DNA from: an uncultured Clostridia bacterium | Lineage (GTDB): Bacteria; Bacillota; Clostridia; Oscillospirales; Acutalibacteraceae | Direction of reading: 5' to 3' | DNA length: 56,556 nucleotides | NCBI GenBank assembly: GCA_944384925.1 | Contig: CALWVF010000038.1 | Span: forward strand, 1-56,556 | In this document: positions 15,358 to 26,792 of the stretch, in pieces | Position numbering within the stretch: position 1 is the stretch's first letter | Layout: each line of letters begins with the position of its first letter | The notes under the pieces: generated by a model | Database searches by the model: none | Seen by the model: the letters and a program-made list of their open reading frames with translations, nothing else | What the model was told of the DNA's origin: nothing | Translations under genes and position numbers: made by a program

Positions 15358-16632
15358 GTGAGCATATGTTTATTAAGCTGTATGCTCGAGGATATGAATA
15401 AAAAAGTTTTGATTATATCAGGAATTATAGCCTTAATTGCTCTTACCTATACTGTAAGCTACAATATGGCTATTAGAAAATTTAATAATGTTATTTCCGG
15501 AATAAATGAACGACAATCTATGTATAACAAAATTAGTGATATCGATCAAATTATTCGCCAGGAATATATTGGAGATATCGATGAAAGTATGTTGCAAGAA
15601 GAATTGGCTAAAGGATACATAAATGGTTTAGATAACACTGAATGCAATTACTTAAACCCTAATGAATATAAAATGTATCTCGCTGAAAAATCAGGGAAAA
15701 CCATTGATATAGGTGCTACGTTTGTAAAAAGTTTAGACAGTAATATAGAAGTAACCTCTATTTTTGAAGGTTCTGCTGCTGCTAATGCTAATCTACAAGT
15801 CGGTGATATTATTACAAAAATCAACGGTAAAAATGTAACTGATATTGGATTTGATAAGGCTATTAAATTACTTCAAGGAAGCAACAACAGCAAAATAGAT
15901 GTTGATATTTATAGAAATAATAGTGACATAAAACAATTTAGTGTTACACTTCAAATATCGCAATATCAAAGCTCACATATGTCATCGAGATTAATAAATA
16001 ACAACATAGGATACATAGATATACTTAATTTTGCTAATGGCTCAGCTAATGAATTTTACAATGTCTTCGATACCCTTCAATACCAAGGTGCGCAAGGATT
16101 TATAATAGATTTGAGAAATACTGCTTGCGGTGAAATCTCAAATGCTGCTGAAGTGTTAGATAAAATTTTGCCTGCCGGTGACTTAATAAACACTGTAAGT
16201 AAAAACGGTGAAACTAAGGTAGTATATCAATCTGGTGATGAAGAAATAAATGTTCCTATTAATATCCTGGTAAACAATAACACTAAAGGTGCTGCTGAAA
16301 TCTTTGCTTCTGCATTTAAGGATTATAGCAAAGGTTTAATTATTGGTGAAACAACCGCCGGAAAAGCTTTTGAAATCAAAGCATTTCCATTATCAGATGG
16401 TTCTGCATTATGTATTCCTATAGCCAATTATACTACCCCCAAAAGTGGAATTTTAACAAATTCTGGACTTACCCCAGATTTTATTATCGATATGTCTACA
16501 GATGATAAATATAAACTTCAACGACACTCTCTATCAGATGAAAATGATATTCAACTTAAAGAGGCAATTAACAAATTATCTATTCCAGACAATTCTGATT
16601 CTAATGATGGTAACAATTTAAGTGAAGATTAA
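15358..16632 (+). CDS. S41 (CtpA/B-like) carboxyl-terminal processing peptidase homologue, probably inactive
   Basis: A 424-residue protein with an N-terminal membrane anchor (about residues 15-33), a PDZ domain (about 110-200, GSAAANANLQVGDIITKINGK) and the S41 core (IDLRNTACGE, then the catalytic region). Family members cut at exposed C-termini outside the membrane. In the usual SASASEI motif this protein reads TKGAAEI: the nucleophile Ser position is Gly311. Lys336 is present 25 residues on, as in CtpB, but the Gln at +4 is Ile340. Catalysis as known is therefore unlikely. Gene order ftsE-ftsX-M23-ctp is common in Firmicutes. GTG 15358 is taken because AAAGG lies 5 bases upstream; ATGs at 15382 and 15394 are alternatives. 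Confidence 0.88.
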   Translation: MSICLLSCMLEDMNKKVLIISGIIALIALTYTVSYNMAIRKFNNVISGINERQSMYNKISDIDQIIRQEYIGDIDESMLQEELAKGYINGLDNTECNYLNPNEYKMYLAEKSGKTIDIGATFVKSLDSNIEVTSIFEGSAAANANLQVGDIITKINGKNVTDIGFDKAIKLLQGSNNSKIDVDIYRNNSDIKQFSVTLQISQYQSSHMSSRLINNNIGYIDILNFANGSANEFYNVFDTLQYQGAQGFIIDLRNTACGEISNAAEVLDKILPAGDLINTVSKNGETKVVYQSGDEEINVPINILVNNNTKGAAEIFASAFKDYSKGLIIGETTAGKAFEIKAFPLSDGSALCIPIANYTTPKSGILTNSGLTPDFIIDMSTDDKYKLQRHSLSDENDIQLKEAINKLSIPDNSDSNDGNNLSED

Positions 16633-16691
16633 ATGTTTTTAACATTTTTTATAAGTCAAGTTGAAAATTTATTCAATACCTATGATTATTG

Positions 16692-16730
16692 ATTAGGATA
16701 CACCTGCTAATAGATGTATCCTAATTTTTT
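16692..16730. terminator. Intrinsic terminator of the ftsEX operon
   Basis: An 11-bp perfect stem (ATTAGGATACA with TGTATCCTAAT), a 12-base loop and a T6 run on the plus strand. It lies between the S41 homologue and a convergent small gene ending at 16760. Confidence 0.85.
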
Positions 16731-16759
16731 ATCTATTAATATAAATGGTTCAATAATTT

Positions 16760-16933
16760 TTAAAGATCATCTGCATCTTGTAGTGGCGCACTCCCCATTA
16801 TTGGGCTTCCTGTATAACTCCCTGTTATATCTGATAATATCTCTTGCCTTCCTTGTTCAGGCAATGTACACATTATTTTTTCCACTTTTCTTGTTGGTTT
16901 TTCTTTTTTAGGCTTTTTATCATAAATTTCCAT
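16760..16933 (-). CDS. Small acidic-tailed protein, 57 residues, with QDADDL C-terminus
   Basis: ATG at 16933 opens 57 codons on the minus strand, preceded by AAAGGG and AGGTG at workable distance. The N-terminal half is basic (KKPKKEKPTRK). The C-terminal half reads CTLPEQGRQEILSDITGSY then TGSPIMGSAPLQDADDL and ends there. I recall similar unnamed short proteins ending in a GSYTGTP...QDADDL pattern in clostridia, but cannot verify this. It is cytoplasmic by appearance. The frame fits neatly between the terminator at 16692-16730 and the promoter region of the ApbE-like gene. Function unknown. Confidence 0.7.
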   Translation of the reverse strand: MEIYDKKPKKEKPTRKVEKIMCTLPEQGRQEILSDITGSYTGSPIMGSAPLQDADDL

Positions 16934-17022
16934 TATTACACCTACCCTTTTTATTAAACTTATATTTTCCTTATCTCTGCTTTATCTCTTTAGGAAAATA
17001 TAATATATATTATTTTTATCTA

Positions 17023-17051
17023 TTGAAAAAAAAATATTCTAATGATAAAAT
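17023..17051 (+). promoter_or_regulatory. Sigma-A-like promoter for the ApbE-like gene
   Basis: TTGAAA, a 17-base spacer and TAAAAT, about 45 bases before the TTG start at 17095. Confidence 0.6.
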
Positions 17052-17094
17052 TATTTTATTAATAATCAATTTTAGGATTAGGGTGAAATGACTT

Positions 17095-18168
17095 TTGGAA
17101 AATAATAAGAAGAAATCCTTTATTACGGTATATGTTTCATTATTTTCTGCCCTTGTTTGTGTTATAATTATTATAATTTTAACTTACGCTACATTTGAAA
17201 AAAAAGATATATATTTTGAAAGTTCTGGTCAAGCTATGAATACTTTGGTTTTACAGACAGTCTATGGAAATAAAGCTGAATCTATCTCATCTAATGCTCT
17301 AAAAAATATAAATGATCTTGAAGCATTAATATCTTTAGGCAACGAATCATCAGATATTTATAAATTAAATTCAAATGCCGGTATTCAATGGGTAGACATG
17401 AACCCTAAAACTATTGAACTTTTGAGCTATTCCATTGAAATGGCCAAGAAAACTTCTGGTACTTTCGATCCTAGTATTTTATCTTTAATCAAAGCGTGGA
17501 ATCTATATTCTGATATTCCTACAGTTCCATCTTCTAAAGCTATTTATTATGCCTTGGAACATGTAGGATATGAAAACATTAAAATTAATTATGATGTGAA
17601 TAGAGCCAAAATAGAAGACTCTGAGTGTGGCATTGATTTATCGCCTATGTATAATGGCTCTGCTTGTAGCATTGCTATAGAAACATACAAACACAGAAAT
17701 GCACCGTGTGGAATAATTACTGTTGGGAATAGCGTCGGAGTATTTGGTACCAAGCCAAATAAAACAGATTGGCGTATCGCTATAAAAGATCCTTTTGTAA
17801 AATCAGATCAAAGTGCTAGTATTGCTGTTCTAAAAGTAAAAAGTGGTTTTGTTTCCACAAAGGCTATTTTTGATCAAAAGTTTAAATCTGGTAAAAAAAT
17901 TTATAATAAGGTTATTAATGCTAATACTGGTAGTCCTGTTGAAACAGATTTAGTCTCTGTTTCTGTGTGGCATCCCAATGGTATGCTAAGTGACTTATTA
18001 GCTCATACGTGTTTCTTGTTAGGTAAGAATAAATCTAGAGATTTGCTAAATCAATATGGTGCTGAAGCAATTTTTATAGATTTAAATAAGACAATAATTG
18101 CTACAGACACATTAAAGGATAATTTAATTATTCTGGATGATTCTTATACCTTAGCAAACTTTTATTGA
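17095..18168 (+). CDS. ApbE-like protein with altered flavin/metal-binding motifs
   Basis: A 357-residue membrane-anchored protein (hydrophobic segment about residues 10-30) matching ApbE, the FAD:protein FMN transferase that attaches FMN to RnfG/NqrC-type proteins outside the membrane. Preserved landmarks are SGTFDPSILSLIKAWN, DWRIAIKDP and NANTGSPV. Key sites differ: the usual IAKG is MYNG (Lys to Asn187), the GGN motif is VGN, and in the metal motif Asp300 is kept but the Thr four residues later is His304. It may be inactive or altered. TTG 17095 follows AGGGTG at 9 bases. No rnf genes are nearby. Confidence 0.82.
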   Translation: MENNKKKSFITVYVSLFSALVCVIIIIILTYATFEKKDIYFESSGQAMNTLVLQTVYGNKAESISSNALKNINDLEALISLGNESSDIYKLNSNAGIQWVDMNPKTIELLSYSIEMAKKTSGTFDPSILSLIKAWNLYSDIPTVPSSKAIYYALEHVGYENIKINYDVNRAKIEDSECGIDLSPMYNGSACSIAIETYKHRNAPCGIITVGNSVGVFGTKPNKTDWRIAIKDPFVKSDQSASIAVLKVKSGFVSTKAIFDQKFKSGKKIYNKVINANTGSPVETDLVSVSVWHPNGMLSDLLAHTCFLLGKNKSRDLLNQYGAEAIFIDLNKTIIATDTLKDNLIILDDSYTLANFY

Positions 18169-18531
18169 ATAGTTTTTTATTTTTCATACATTATGTATAT
18201 TTTTTTAATATGCACATTGGCAACTCTTCGCTCTCATAAAATTAATAGATTTATATCATTATTTATAATATTTTCCATAAAATTAATAGCACAAAACTTT
18301 TTAATTATATACCAATTGAAAATCTCGCTTTGTAAGCAACATTAAAAACTTTCATTTTTTGCAAATTTATGTTTAACAGTTTCTAATTGAAGTTGAACCC
18401 TTTGTATATAGATTCATAATAGTACAATAATAAACCTCCTATTCAAACATTTAGTTTGTAATAGGAGGTTTAATTTATAGATAACAATTATTATTTTAAT
18501 AGATATTTCTTATATATTAACTAATATTAAA
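18169..18531. other. Intergenic stretch between convergent genes
   Basis: About 360 AT-rich bases without a gene. A 14-base direct repeat (CATAAAATTAATAG) occurs at 18235-18248 and 18276-18289. The only strong structure is the stem-loop at 18431-18472. Confidence 0.6.
18431..18472. terminator. Stem-loop downstream of tuf
   Basis: TAAACCTCCTATT pairs perfectly with AATAGGAGGTTTA around a loop with inner AAAC/GTTT pairing. It is placed to end the minus-strand str operon, although no long T run follows on that strand. Confidence 0.65.
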
Positions 18532-19734
18532 TTATTCATTAATAGCGGTAACAACACCAGAGCCAACTGTACGTCCGCCTTCACGAATAGCAAAACGTAA
18601 GCCTTCTTCTATGGCAATTGGAGTAATCAATTCAACGTCCATAACAACATTATCGCCAGGCATACACATTTCTGTTCCTTCTGGAAGTTTAATTACACCT
18701 GTAACGTCTGTTGTTCTAAAGTAGAATTGTGGGCGATAATTATTGAAGAATGGTGTATGACGTCCACCCTCATCTTTTGTTAATACATAAACTTGACCTC
18801 TGAATTTTGTATGTGGATGAATAGAACCTGGTTTTGCCAATACTTGACCACGTTCGATTTCATCTCTTTGAACACCACGTAATAGTACACCTACATTATC
18901 GCCTGCTTCAGCATAGTCTAGAATTTTTCTAAACATTTCGATACCAGTTACTACTGTTTTCTTTCTTTCATCTGATAGCCCAACAATTTCAACTTCTTCT
19001 CCTGTCTTTAATTGTCCACGTTCAACTCTTCCTGTTGCAACCGTTCCACGGCCTGTAATTGTGAATACATCTTCAACAGGCATGATAAATGGTAAATCTG
19101 CCTTACGTTCTGGTGTTGGAATAAATTTGTCAACAGCATCCATTAATTCATGAATACATTTGTATTCAGGAGCATTTGGATCCTTTGATGTACATTCAAG
19201 AGCAACTAAAGCTGATCCTCTAATAATTGGTGTATCATCGCCTGGGAACTCATATTCATCTAAAAGCTCACGAATTTCCATTTCTACTAAGTCTAATAAT
19301 TCTTCATCGTCAACTTGGTCTGCTTTATTCATAAATACAACAATATATGGAACTCCTACCTGACGAGAAAGTAAGATATGCTCTCTTGTTTGAGGCATTG
19401 GACCATCTGCTGCAGAAACAACTAGTATTGCTCCGTCCATTTGAGCAGCACCTGTAATCATATTTTTAACATAGTCAGCATGGCCAGGGCAGTCAACGTG
19501 AGCATAGTGACGAGACGCTGTTTGATATTCAACATGAGCTGTATTAATTGTAATACCACGTTCTCTTTCTTCTGGAGCTTTATCGATATTTGCATAGTCT
19601 ACGAAATCCGCATCTCCTCCAAGAGATAAAACCTTTGTAATAGCTGCTGTTAAAGTTGTTTTACCATGGTCAACGTGACCAATAGTACCAATATTAACGT
19701 GCGGTTTATTTCTTTCAAATTTTTCCTTTGCCAT
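18532..19734 (-). CDS. tuf: Elongation factor Tu
   Basis: A 400-residue GTPase that delivers aminoacyl-tRNA to the ribosome. GTP-binding motifs [19 protein letters not shown] and NKAD are intact, and the C-terminal barrel ends with [18 protein letters not shown] precedes the ATG. It is the last gene of rpsL-rpsG-fusA-tuf, the classical str operon order. Confidence 0.99.
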   Translation of the reverse strand: MAKEKFERNKPHVNIGTIGHVDHGKTTLTAAITKVLSLGGDADFVDYANIDKAPEERERGITINTAHVEYQTASRHYAHVDCPGHADYVKNMITGAAQMDGAILVVSAADGPMPQTREHILLSRQVGVPYIVVFMNKADQVDDEELLDLVEMEIRELLDEYEFPGDDTPIIRGSALVALECTSKDPNAPEYKCIHELMDAVDKFIPTPERKADLPFIMPVEDVFTITGRGTVATGRVERGQLKTGEEVEIVGLSDERKKTVVTGIEMFRKILDYAEAGDNVGVLLRGVQRDEIERGQVLAKPGSIHPHTKFRGQVYVLTKDEGGRHTPFFNNYRPQFYFRTTDVTGVIKLPEGTEMCMPGDNVVMDVELITPIAIEEGLRFAIREGGRTVGSGVVTAINE

Positions 19735-19845
19735 TGGAAAATCCCCCTTTTAATAAATAAAAATTTAATAATAACTCAAATACTAAACTATCACAAATCT
19801 CATTTTAACAATTAATTCCTAAAAGATCAATAGTTAAATTAAAAC

Positions 19846-21924
19846 TTATTCAGCTTTTTTTCTCGATGATATAATAGTTTCAGAAACAGATTTTGGAACT
19901 TCTGAATAATGACTGGGTTCCATAGTATATTGACCTCTTCCTTGAGTTCTAGAACGCATATCTGTTGCATATCCAAACATTTCTGAAAGTGGAACCATTG
20001 CATTTATTCTTTGTGCACCAGCCACTGCTTCCATTCCCTGAATCATTCCACGCCGAGAATTGATATCTCCTATTACATCTCCCATATACTCTTCCGGAAC
20101 TATAACAGTAACCTTCATGATTGGTTCTAGTAATACAGGGTCTGCCTTTCTCATAGCTTCTTTAAATGCCATGGAACCAGCTATTTTAAATGCCATTTCC
20201 GATGAATCCACTTCATGATATGAGCCATCATAAAGGGTAACTTTTACGTCTACAACATTATATCCTGCTAAAACTCCAGACATTGTTGCACCTTGTATAC
20301 CTTGGTCAACTGCAGGTATATATTCTTTTGGTATTGCCCCTCCAACTATTGAGTTAATGAATTCATATCCTTTGGTTGGATTTGGTTCTACTTTAATTTT
20401 AACATGGCCATATTGTCCACGTCCGCCAGATTGCCTTGCATATTTTTGATCCACATCTGCACTTTTTCGTATAGTTTCTTTGTATGCAACTTGTGGATTT
20501 CCAATATTAGCCTCTACTTTAAATTCTCTTAATAATCTATCTACAATGATTTCTAAATGTAGTTCTCCCATACCTGCTATAATTGTTTGTCCGGTTTCCT
20601 CATCTGTATAAGCTTTAAATGTTGGATCTTCTTCTGCAAGTTTAGATAATGCTATTCCCATTTTTTCTTGGCCTGCTTTTGTTTTTGGCTCAATTGCAAC
20701 ACGTATAACAGGCTCTGGAAATTCCATTGATTCCAATATAACCGGGGCTTTTTCTGTACATAATGTATCTCCAGTTGTTGTATTTTTTAATCCAACAGCA
20801 GCCGCTATATCTCCAGCATAAACTGTTTCTATATCTTGACGATGGTTAGCATGCATTTGTAATATACGGCCCATGCGCTCATTATTACCTTTGGTTGAAT
20901 TATATACAGTTGAACCTGCATTTACTACTCCTGAATACACTCTAAAGAAACAAAGTTTCCCAACAAACGGGTCTGTTGCTATTTTAAATGCTAATGCTGA
21001 GAATGGTTCTTCATCTGAAGATTTTCTTTCTATTTCTTCTTCTGTATCTGGATTAATTCCCTTAATGGCAGGAACATCTGTTGGTGCTGGCATATAATCT
21101 ACAATTGCATCTAATAGCTTTTGAACACCTTTATTGCGATATGATGTTCCGCAAGTAATTGGCACCATTGTGTTTTCTATTGTTGATTTTCTGATACATT
21201 TTTTTATTTCTTCTATACTAAGCTCTTCTCCGCCTAAATATTTTTCTAACAGTTCATCATCTTGCTCTGCTACATTCTCTAATAGCTCTGCATGATATTT
21301 TTCTGCTAAGTCTCTCATATCTTCAGGAATTTCTTCTTCTCGAACATCTTTTCCTAAATCATCATAATATATATCTGCTTTCATTTCGACAAGATCTATA
21401 ATTCCTTTAAATTCATCCTCAGATCCTATTGGCAGTTGTATTGGTACTGCATTACACTTTAAGCGTTCTCTTACCATATCTAATACATTGTAAAAATCTG
21501 CTCCCATGATGTCCATCTTATTTACATATATCATCCTTGGAACACCATATCTGTCTGCTTGCCTCCAAACAGTCTCAGACTGAGGCTCAACTCCTCCTTT
21601 TGCACACATTACTGTAACTGAGCCGTCCAACACTCTTAGTGATCTTTCAACTTCAACAGTAAAATCAACGTGGCCTGGAGTATCAATAATATTTATTCTA
21701 TGATTTTTCCAAAAACATGTTGTAGCAGCAGATGTAATTGTTATTCCTCTTTCTTGTTCTTGTGCCATCCAGTCCATTGTTGCCGCACCATCATGGGTTT
21801 CTCCTATTTTATGGTTTACTCCTGTATAAAATAGAATTCGCTCTGTTGTGGTAGTTTTTCCGGCATCAATATGAGCCATAATTCCTATATTTCGAGTTAA
21901 TTCAAGTGGTACTTGCCTTGGCAT
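19846..21924 (-). CDS. fusA: Elongation factor G
   Basis: A 692-residue translocase GTPase. It begins with [19 protein letters not shown], followed by DTPGHVDF and NKMD, and domain IV has the [11 protein letters not shown] stretch. Length is that of canonical EF-G, not of the RF3 or TetM relatives. AAGGAGG lies 5 bases before the ATG. It sits 96 bases after rpsG and 111 before tuf. Confidence 0.99.
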   Translation of the reverse strand: MPRQVPLELTRNIGIMAHIDAGKTTTTERILFYTGVNHKIGETHDGAATMDWMAQEQERGITITSAATTCFWKNHRINIIDTPGHVDFTVEVERSLRVLDGSVTVMCAKGGVEPQSETVWRQADRYGVPRMIYVNKMDIMGADFYNVLDMVRERLKCNAVPIQLPIGSEDEFKGIIDLVEMKADIYYDDLGKDVREEEIPEDMRDLAEKYHAELLENVAEQDDELLEKYLGGEELSIEEIKKCIRKSTIENTMVPITCGTSYRNKGVQKLLDAIVDYMPAPTDVPAIKGINPDTEEEIERKSSDEEPFSALAFKIATDPFVGKLCFFRVYSGVVNAGSTVYNSTKGNNERMGRILQMHANHRQDIETVYAGDIAAAVGLKNTTTGDTLCTEKAPVILESMEFPEPVIRVAIEPKTKAGQEKMGIALSKLAEEDPTFKAYTDEETGQTIIAGMGELHLEIIVDRLLREFKVEANIGNPQVAYKETIRKSADVDQKYARQSGGRGQYGHVKIKVEPNPTKGYEFINSIVGGAIPKEYIPAVDQGIQGATMSGVLAGYNVVDVKVTLYDGSYHEVDSSEMAFKIAGSMAFKEAMRKADPVLLEPIMKVTVIVPEEYMGDVIGDINSRRGMIQGMEAVAGAQRINAMVPLSEMFGYATDMRSRTQGRGQYTMEPSHYSEVPKSVSETIISSRKKAE

Positions 21925-22020
21925 ATTGACCTCCTTTTTAAATAAATGGGATGATTATAATAAATATAATTCATCATAACATCCCGTTACCCTCATTTTT
22001 CTAAATATTTCTAAGCTAGA

Positions 22021-22491
22021 CTACCATCTATAGTGGGCAAATGCTTTATTTGCTTCTGCCATCTTGTGTGTATCTTCACGCTTCTTAACAGCACCTCCTG
22101 TGCCATTAACTGCATCTAAGATTTCTCCTGCTAGTCTTTCCTTCATTGTCTTTTCTGAACGTTGCCTTGAATAATTTGTTATCCAGCGCAGGCCTAATGT
22201 TTGCCTTCTTTCTGGACGTACTTCCATTGGTACTTGATATGTTGCACCGCCTACTCGGCGCGCTTTTACCTCTAAAACTGGCATTATATTTTCCATTGCT
22301 TGTTCAAATACCTCCAATGGTTCCTTGCCTGTTTTTTCCTTTACTATATCAAATGCTCCATATACTATTTTTTGTGAAACACCCCTTTTTCCATCATACA
22401 TAACATTATTAATAAGACGTGTCACTAATTTAGAATTATACATTGGATCATTTAAAACATCTCTTTTTGCAATAGAGCCTCTTCTTGGCAC
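22021..22491 (-). CDS. rpsG: 30S ribosomal protein S7
   Basis: A 156-residue protein that nucleates assembly of the 30S head. It begins with [12 protein letters not shown] from a GTG start at 22491, with AAGGAGGG 7 bases upstream, and ends NKAFAHYRW. The open frame extends 23 codons upstream, but that segment is not S7-like and includes the ribosome site. Confidence 0.98.
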   Translation of the reverse strand: MPRRGSIAKRDVLNDPMYNSKLVTRLINNVMYDGKRGVSQKIVYGAFDIVKEKTGKEPLEVFEQAMENIMPVLEVKARRVGGATYQVPMEVRPERRQTLGLRWITNYSRQRSEKTMKERLAGEILDAVNGTGGAVKKREDTHKMAEANKAFAHYRW

Positions 22492-22624
22492 TTCGCTTCC
22501 CTCCTTCACAGTAATGATATCATCGGTACTCGAAAGCGACAAACTCCCGTTGGCCAACACAGAGGCGCTTTATATATAAACACTTCTGCATTGTTTGCAG
22601 CCGTAGGTTAATGTCTATTTCGTA

Positions 22625-23050
22625 CTATTTTTTTGCGCCTGCCTTTGGACGCTTTGCTCCGTATTTGGAACGAGCTTGCATTCGCTTTGCAACACCTTGT
22701 GCATCTAATGTACCTCTAATTATGTGATAACGTACACCAGGTAAATCTTTTACACGTCCGCCACGAATTAAAACTACACTATGTTCTTGCAAGTTATGGC
22801 CTACTCCCGGAATATAAGAGCTTACTTCTATTCCGTTTGATAACCTTACTCTTGCTATTTTTCTCAATGCTGAGTTAGGCTTTTTTGGTGTTGCTGTTTT
22901 CACAGCTGTGCAAACACCTCTTTTTTGTGGAGAATTTTGCTCAATTGCAACTCGTTTTTTCGAGTTCCATCCTCTTAATAGAGCTGGAGCCTTTGCTTTT
23001 TTCTCTGTAACTTCTCGTCCTTTACGAACTAATTGGTTAAAGGTTGGCAT
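22625..23050 (-). CDS. rpsL: 30S ribosomal protein S12
   Basis: A 141-residue decoding-centre protein. It begins [12 protein letters not shown], contains [11 protein letters not shown] and [13 protein letters not shown], and has the Firmicute-length N-terminal region. The streptomycin-relevant Lys residues appear wild type. AAGGAGG lies 6 bases before ATG 23050. The L7Ae-like gene often found between rpoC and rpsL is absent here. Confidence 0.98.
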   Translation of the reverse strand: MPTFNQLVRKGREVTEKKAKAPALLRGWNSKKRVAIEQNSPQKRGVCTAVKTATPKKPNSALRKIARVRLSNGIEVSSYIPGVGHNLQEHSVVLIRGGRVKDLPGVRYHIIRGTLDAQGVAKRMQARSKYGAKRPKAGAKK

Positions 23051-23161
23051 AAGACACCTCCTTATAAAATTAATATATATGCCACAAAACATAAACAATA
23101 GAAAACTCTACCATTTATTATTTTGATAACAACACCATAAATATACATATAACATATAATA

Positions 23162-23190
23162 ATTATAAGAATATCAAATATTCTTTACAA
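23162..23190 (-). promoter_or_regulatory. Probable promoter of the str operon
   Basis: On the minus strand TTGTAA, a 17-base spacer and TATAAT lie between rpoC and rpsL, about 110 bases before the rpsL start. The -10 is perfect and the -35 partial. Confidence 0.6.
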
Positions 23191-23228
23191 TATTATTTCT
23201 TGAAATTGCCACTTCACGACTAAGTATT

Positions 23229-26200
23229 TTAACATAAATTTGGCGCAGTTGTCAAGTCCTCCTCCACCTTTCGTATTTCCACATCTGAATATCTGTGCAT
23301 ACCTGTTCCTGCTGGAACGAGTTTTCCTATGATAACATTTTCTTTTAATCCCAATAGTGGATCAACTTTTCCTTTTATTGCTGCATCGGTTAATACTCGC
23401 GTCGTTTCTTGGAAAGATGCTGCAGACAAGAATGATTCTGTCGCCAATGATGCTTTTGTTATTCCTAAAAGCATGGGTATACAAGTAGCTTTTCTTAATC
23501 CTTGTTCTCCTGCTTGTATTCTTCTTTCTATCTCTTCATTGGCTTGTAAAAATTCAACTTTATCTACTAAGGAGCTTGGTAACAATTCTGTATCTCCTTG
23601 TTCATCAATTTTTACTTTTCTCATCATTTGGCGCACAATTACCTCTATATGTTTGTCGTTAATATCAACACCCTGCATTCGATATACTCTTTGTACTTCT
23701 TGAATTAGGTAATCCTGAACTGCATCAGTTCCTTTAATTGCCAAAACATCATGTGGATTTATAGAACCTTCTGTAATCATATCTCCAGCTGATATTTCTT
23801 GACCTTCTTCTACTTTTACTCTTGAACCAAATGGTATAAGATATGATTTTTCTTCCCCTGTTTCTTTATTAAAAATAACTGCATGCCTGTTTTTCTTTAT
23901 TTCTTCAAATTTTACTGTTCCATCAATCTCACTTATAATTGCTAAATGTTTAGGCTTTCTTCCCTCAAACAGTTCTTCAACTCTAGGTAAACCTTGTGTT
24001 ATGTCTTCTGCGCTTGCAACTCCTCCGGTATGGAATGTTCTCATTGTTAGCTGTGTACCAGGTTCTCCTATAGACTGTGCTGCTATAATTCCTACTGCTT
24101 CTCCAACTGTTACCTGCATACCATTAGCTAAGTTAGAACCATAGCACTTTTTACATACACCATGTTTTGCTCTGCAATTAAGTATAGATCTGATTTTTAT
24201 CTTTTCTACTCCCCTAGATACTATAATGTCTGCATCCTTGTCATCCATTAATTTATATTTAGACACTAGAGTTTCTCCTGTATTTTCATCTACAAAATCC
24301 TCGCATAGATATCTGCCTATTAATCTTTCGTGTAGACTTTCTATAGACTCTTTTCCATCTTTTATTTCAAATACTTCTATTCCTTCGCTTGTTCCGCAAT
24401 CATCTTCTCGAATAATTACATCTTGCGATACATCTACTAATCTTCTTGTAAGATATCCCGAGTCTGCTGTTCTTAAGGCCGTATCTGCCAAACCTTTTCT
24501 AGCTCCACGTGATGAAATAAAGTATTCCAAAATGTTTAAGCCTTCACGATAATTTGCCCTGATCGGAATTTCGATTGTTTTTCCCGATGTATTTGCTATA
24601 AGGCCACGCATGCCTGCAAGCTGACGAATTTGGCTCATAGATCCACGAGCTCCTGAATCGGCCATCATAAATATTGGATTATATCTATCTAAGTTGCTTT
24701 GTAGCGCCGATGTTACATCATTTGTTGCTTTTTCCCATATTTTTAATATGTGTGCATATCTTTCTTCATCTGAGATAAGACCTCTTCTAAATTGTTGAGT
24801 AATCTTATCTATCTTAGATTCTGCATCAGCTATTATTTCCTTTTTTGTTGGCGGTATAACTGCATCACATACTGCGACTGTAATTGCTCCTTTAGTTGAA
24901 TATTTAAAACCTTGAGCTTTTACATTGTCTAAAACTTCCGATGTTATTTGTGTTCCATGTACTTTTATACATTTATCTATAATATTACCAAGTTGTTTTT
25001 TACCAACAAGAAAATCTATTTCTAATTTGAATAGGTTATCTGGATTAGAACGATCTACAAACCCTAGGTCTTGTGGTATTGGTTGATTAAATATTATACG
25101 ACCTGCTGTAGTTTCAATTATCTTAGACATCTTTAGTCCATTAACTTCTAATGTTCTTCTTACTTTAACTTTTGCATGCAACGTAATATCTTTTGCATCA
25201 TAAGCCATTAAAACTTCATTAAAGTCTCTAAAACACTTTCCCTCGCCCTTTTCGCCATCTTTTTCCAATGTTAAGTAATAAGATCCCAATACCATATCTT
25301 GAGTTGGAACTGCAACCGGCTTTCCATCTGAAGGTTTTAACAAATTTCCAGCTGCAAGCATCAAAAACCGAGCCTCTGCTTGCGCTTCTGCAGATAACGG
25401 AACATGCACTGCCATCTGGTCTCCATCGAAGTCAGCATTATATGCAGTACATACTAAGGGATGCAACTTTAATGCTCTTCCCTCAACCAATACTGGTTCA
25501 AAGGCTTGTATTCCAAGCCTATGTAATGTCGGTGCACGGTTTAGTAAAACAGGACTTCCCTTTATAACAATCTCTAGTGCATCCCAAACCTCTGGTTTTG
25601 CTCTATCAACAGCCTTTCTAGCTGCTTTTATATTTCCAACTGCTCCTGTCTCTACAAGTCGTTTCATTACAAAAGGTTTAAATAACTCCAATGCCATTTC
25701 TTTAGGTAAGCCGCACTGATACATCTTTAATTCCGGTCCAACAACTATAACTGAACGTCCTGAATAGTCAACACGTTTTCCTAAGAGGTTTTGGCGAAAA
25801 CGGCCTTGCTTTCCTTTTAACATATCCGATAATGATTTCAGCGGTCTATTATTTGGGCCTGTTACAGGCCTGCCTCTTCTTCCATTATCAATAAGGGCAT
25901 CAACAGATTCTTGCAACATTCTTTTTTCATTTCGCACAATTATATCCGGTGCTCCTAATTCAAGCAATCTCTTTAATCGATTATTTCTGTTTATTACTCT
26001 TCTATATAAATCATTTAAATCCGATGTTGCAAATCTGCCACCATCTAATTGAACCATTGGCCTAATGTCTGGGGGAATAACTGGTATTGCATCTAAAATC
26101 ATCCATTCAGGCCTATTACCAGATATTCTAAAAGATTCTACTACTTCTAATCTTTTTAATATCCTTATACGCTTTTGTCCGCTTGCTACCTCTAACTCCT

Positions 26201-26777
26201 CTTTTAGTTGATTCGATAACTCTTCTAAATCAATTTCTTCCAAAAGCCTTTTTATAGCTTCTGCTCCCATTCCTGCTTCGAATTCATCTTCATATTTTTC
26301 TCGCATATCACGATATTCTTTTTCATTTAAAAACTGTTGTTTAACTAATTCTCTAGCATTTCCCGGATTTATTACAACATAAAGAGCAAAGTACAGTACT
26401 TTTTCGAGCATTCTTGGTGAGATATCAAGAATTAATCCCATTCGAGATGGTATTCCTTTAAAGTACCATATATGCGAAACCGGAGCTGCTAGTTCTATGT
26501 GCCCCATTCGTTCACGACGAACTTTCGAGCGAGTAACTTCTACTCCACAACGATCGCATATCTTTCCTTTATACCTTATTCTTTTGTATTTGCCGCAATG
26601 ACATTCCCAATCCTTTTGAGGGCCAAATATGCGCTCACAAAATAATCCTTCACTTTCTGGCTTTAAAGTCCTATAGTTTATAGTTTCTGGTTTCTTTACT
26701 TCACCATATGACCATTCTCTAATAGTTTCTGGAGATGCAAGACCTATTTTAATTGATTCAAAAACATTAAACTCCAT
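23229..26777 (-). CDS. rpoC: RNA polymerase beta' subunit
   Basis: An 1182-residue subunit holding the catalytic NADFDGDQM motif. The N-terminal zinc site [20 protein letters not shown] and the second zinc site ([13 protein letters not shown]) are intact, as are the bridge-helix region [29 protein letters not shown] elements. Length is normal for Firmicutes. AGGAGG precedes the ATG, 15 bases after rpoB. Confidence 0.99.
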   Translation of the reverse strand: MEFNVFESIKIGLASPETIREWSYGEVKKPETINYRTLKPESEGLFCERIFGPQKDWECHCGKYKRIRYKGKICDRCGVEVTRSKVRRERMGHIELAAPVSHIWYFKGIPSRMGLILDISPRMLEKVLYFALYVVINPGNARELVKQQFLNEKEYRDMREKYEDEFEAGMGAEAIKRLLEEIDLEELSNQLKEELEVASGQKRIRILKRLEVVESFRISGNRPEWMILDAIPVIPPDIRPMVQLDGGRFATSDLNDLYRRVINRNNRLKRLLELGAPDIIVRNEKRMLQESVDALIDNGRRGRPVTGPNNRPLKSLSDMLKGKQGRFRQNLLGKRVDYSGRSVIVVGPELKMYQCGLPKEMALELFKPFVMKRLVETGAVGNIKAARKAVDRAKPEVWDALEIVIKGSPVLLNRAPTLHRLGIQAFEPVLVEGRALKLHPLVCTAYNADFDGDQMAVHVPLSAEAQAEARFLMLAAGNLLKPSDGKPVAVPTQDMVLGSYYLTLEKDGEKGEGKCFRDFNEVLMAYDAKDITLHAKVKVRRTLEVNGLKMSKIIETTAGRIIFNQPIPQDLGFVDRSNPDNLFKLEIDFLVGKKQLGNIIDKCIKVHGTQITSEVLDNVKAQGFKYSTKGAITVAVCDAVIPPTKKEIIADAESKIDKITQQFRRGLISDEERYAHILKIWEKATNDVTSALQSNLDRYNPIFMMADSGARGSMSQIRQLAGMRGLIANTSGKTIEIPIRANYREGLNILEYFISSRGARKGLADTALRTADSGYLTRRLVDVSQDVIIREDDCGTSEGIEVFEIKDGKESIESLHERLIGRYLCEDFVDENTGETLVSKYKLMDDKDADIIVSRGVEKIKIRSILNCRAKHGVCKKCYGSNLANGMQVTVGEAVGIIAAQSIGEPGTQLTMRTFHTGGVASAEDITQGLPRVEELFEGRKPKHLAIISEIDGTVKFEEIKKNRHAVIFNKETGEEKSYLIPFGSRVKVEEGQEISAGDMITEGSINPHDVLAIKGTDAVQDYLIQEVQRVYRMQGVDINDKHIEVIVRQMMRKVKIDEQGDTELLPSSLVDKVEFLQANEEIERRIQAGEQGLRKATCIPMLLGITKASLATESFLSAASFQETTRVLTDAAIKGKVDPLLGLKENVIIGKLVPAGTGMHRYSDVEIRKVEEDLTTAPNLC

Positions 26778-26792
26778 TTTGCAGCCTCCTAA

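Noticed and set aside
16714..16911. 65-codon plus-strand frame after the S41 homologue
   Set aside because: It starts inside the terminator stem and is the antisense shadow of the 57-residue minus-strand gene.
13233..18168. Complete ftsEX-ctp region as a mobile element
   Set aside because: Base composition and codon use match neighbours, gene order is a common chromosomal one, and no integrase, transposase or terminal repeats are seen.
18431..18472. Riboswitch or anti-Shine-Dalgarno switch, because the stem contains AGGAGG
   Set aside because: No start codon follows at useful distance on either strand; position after tuf fits termination better.
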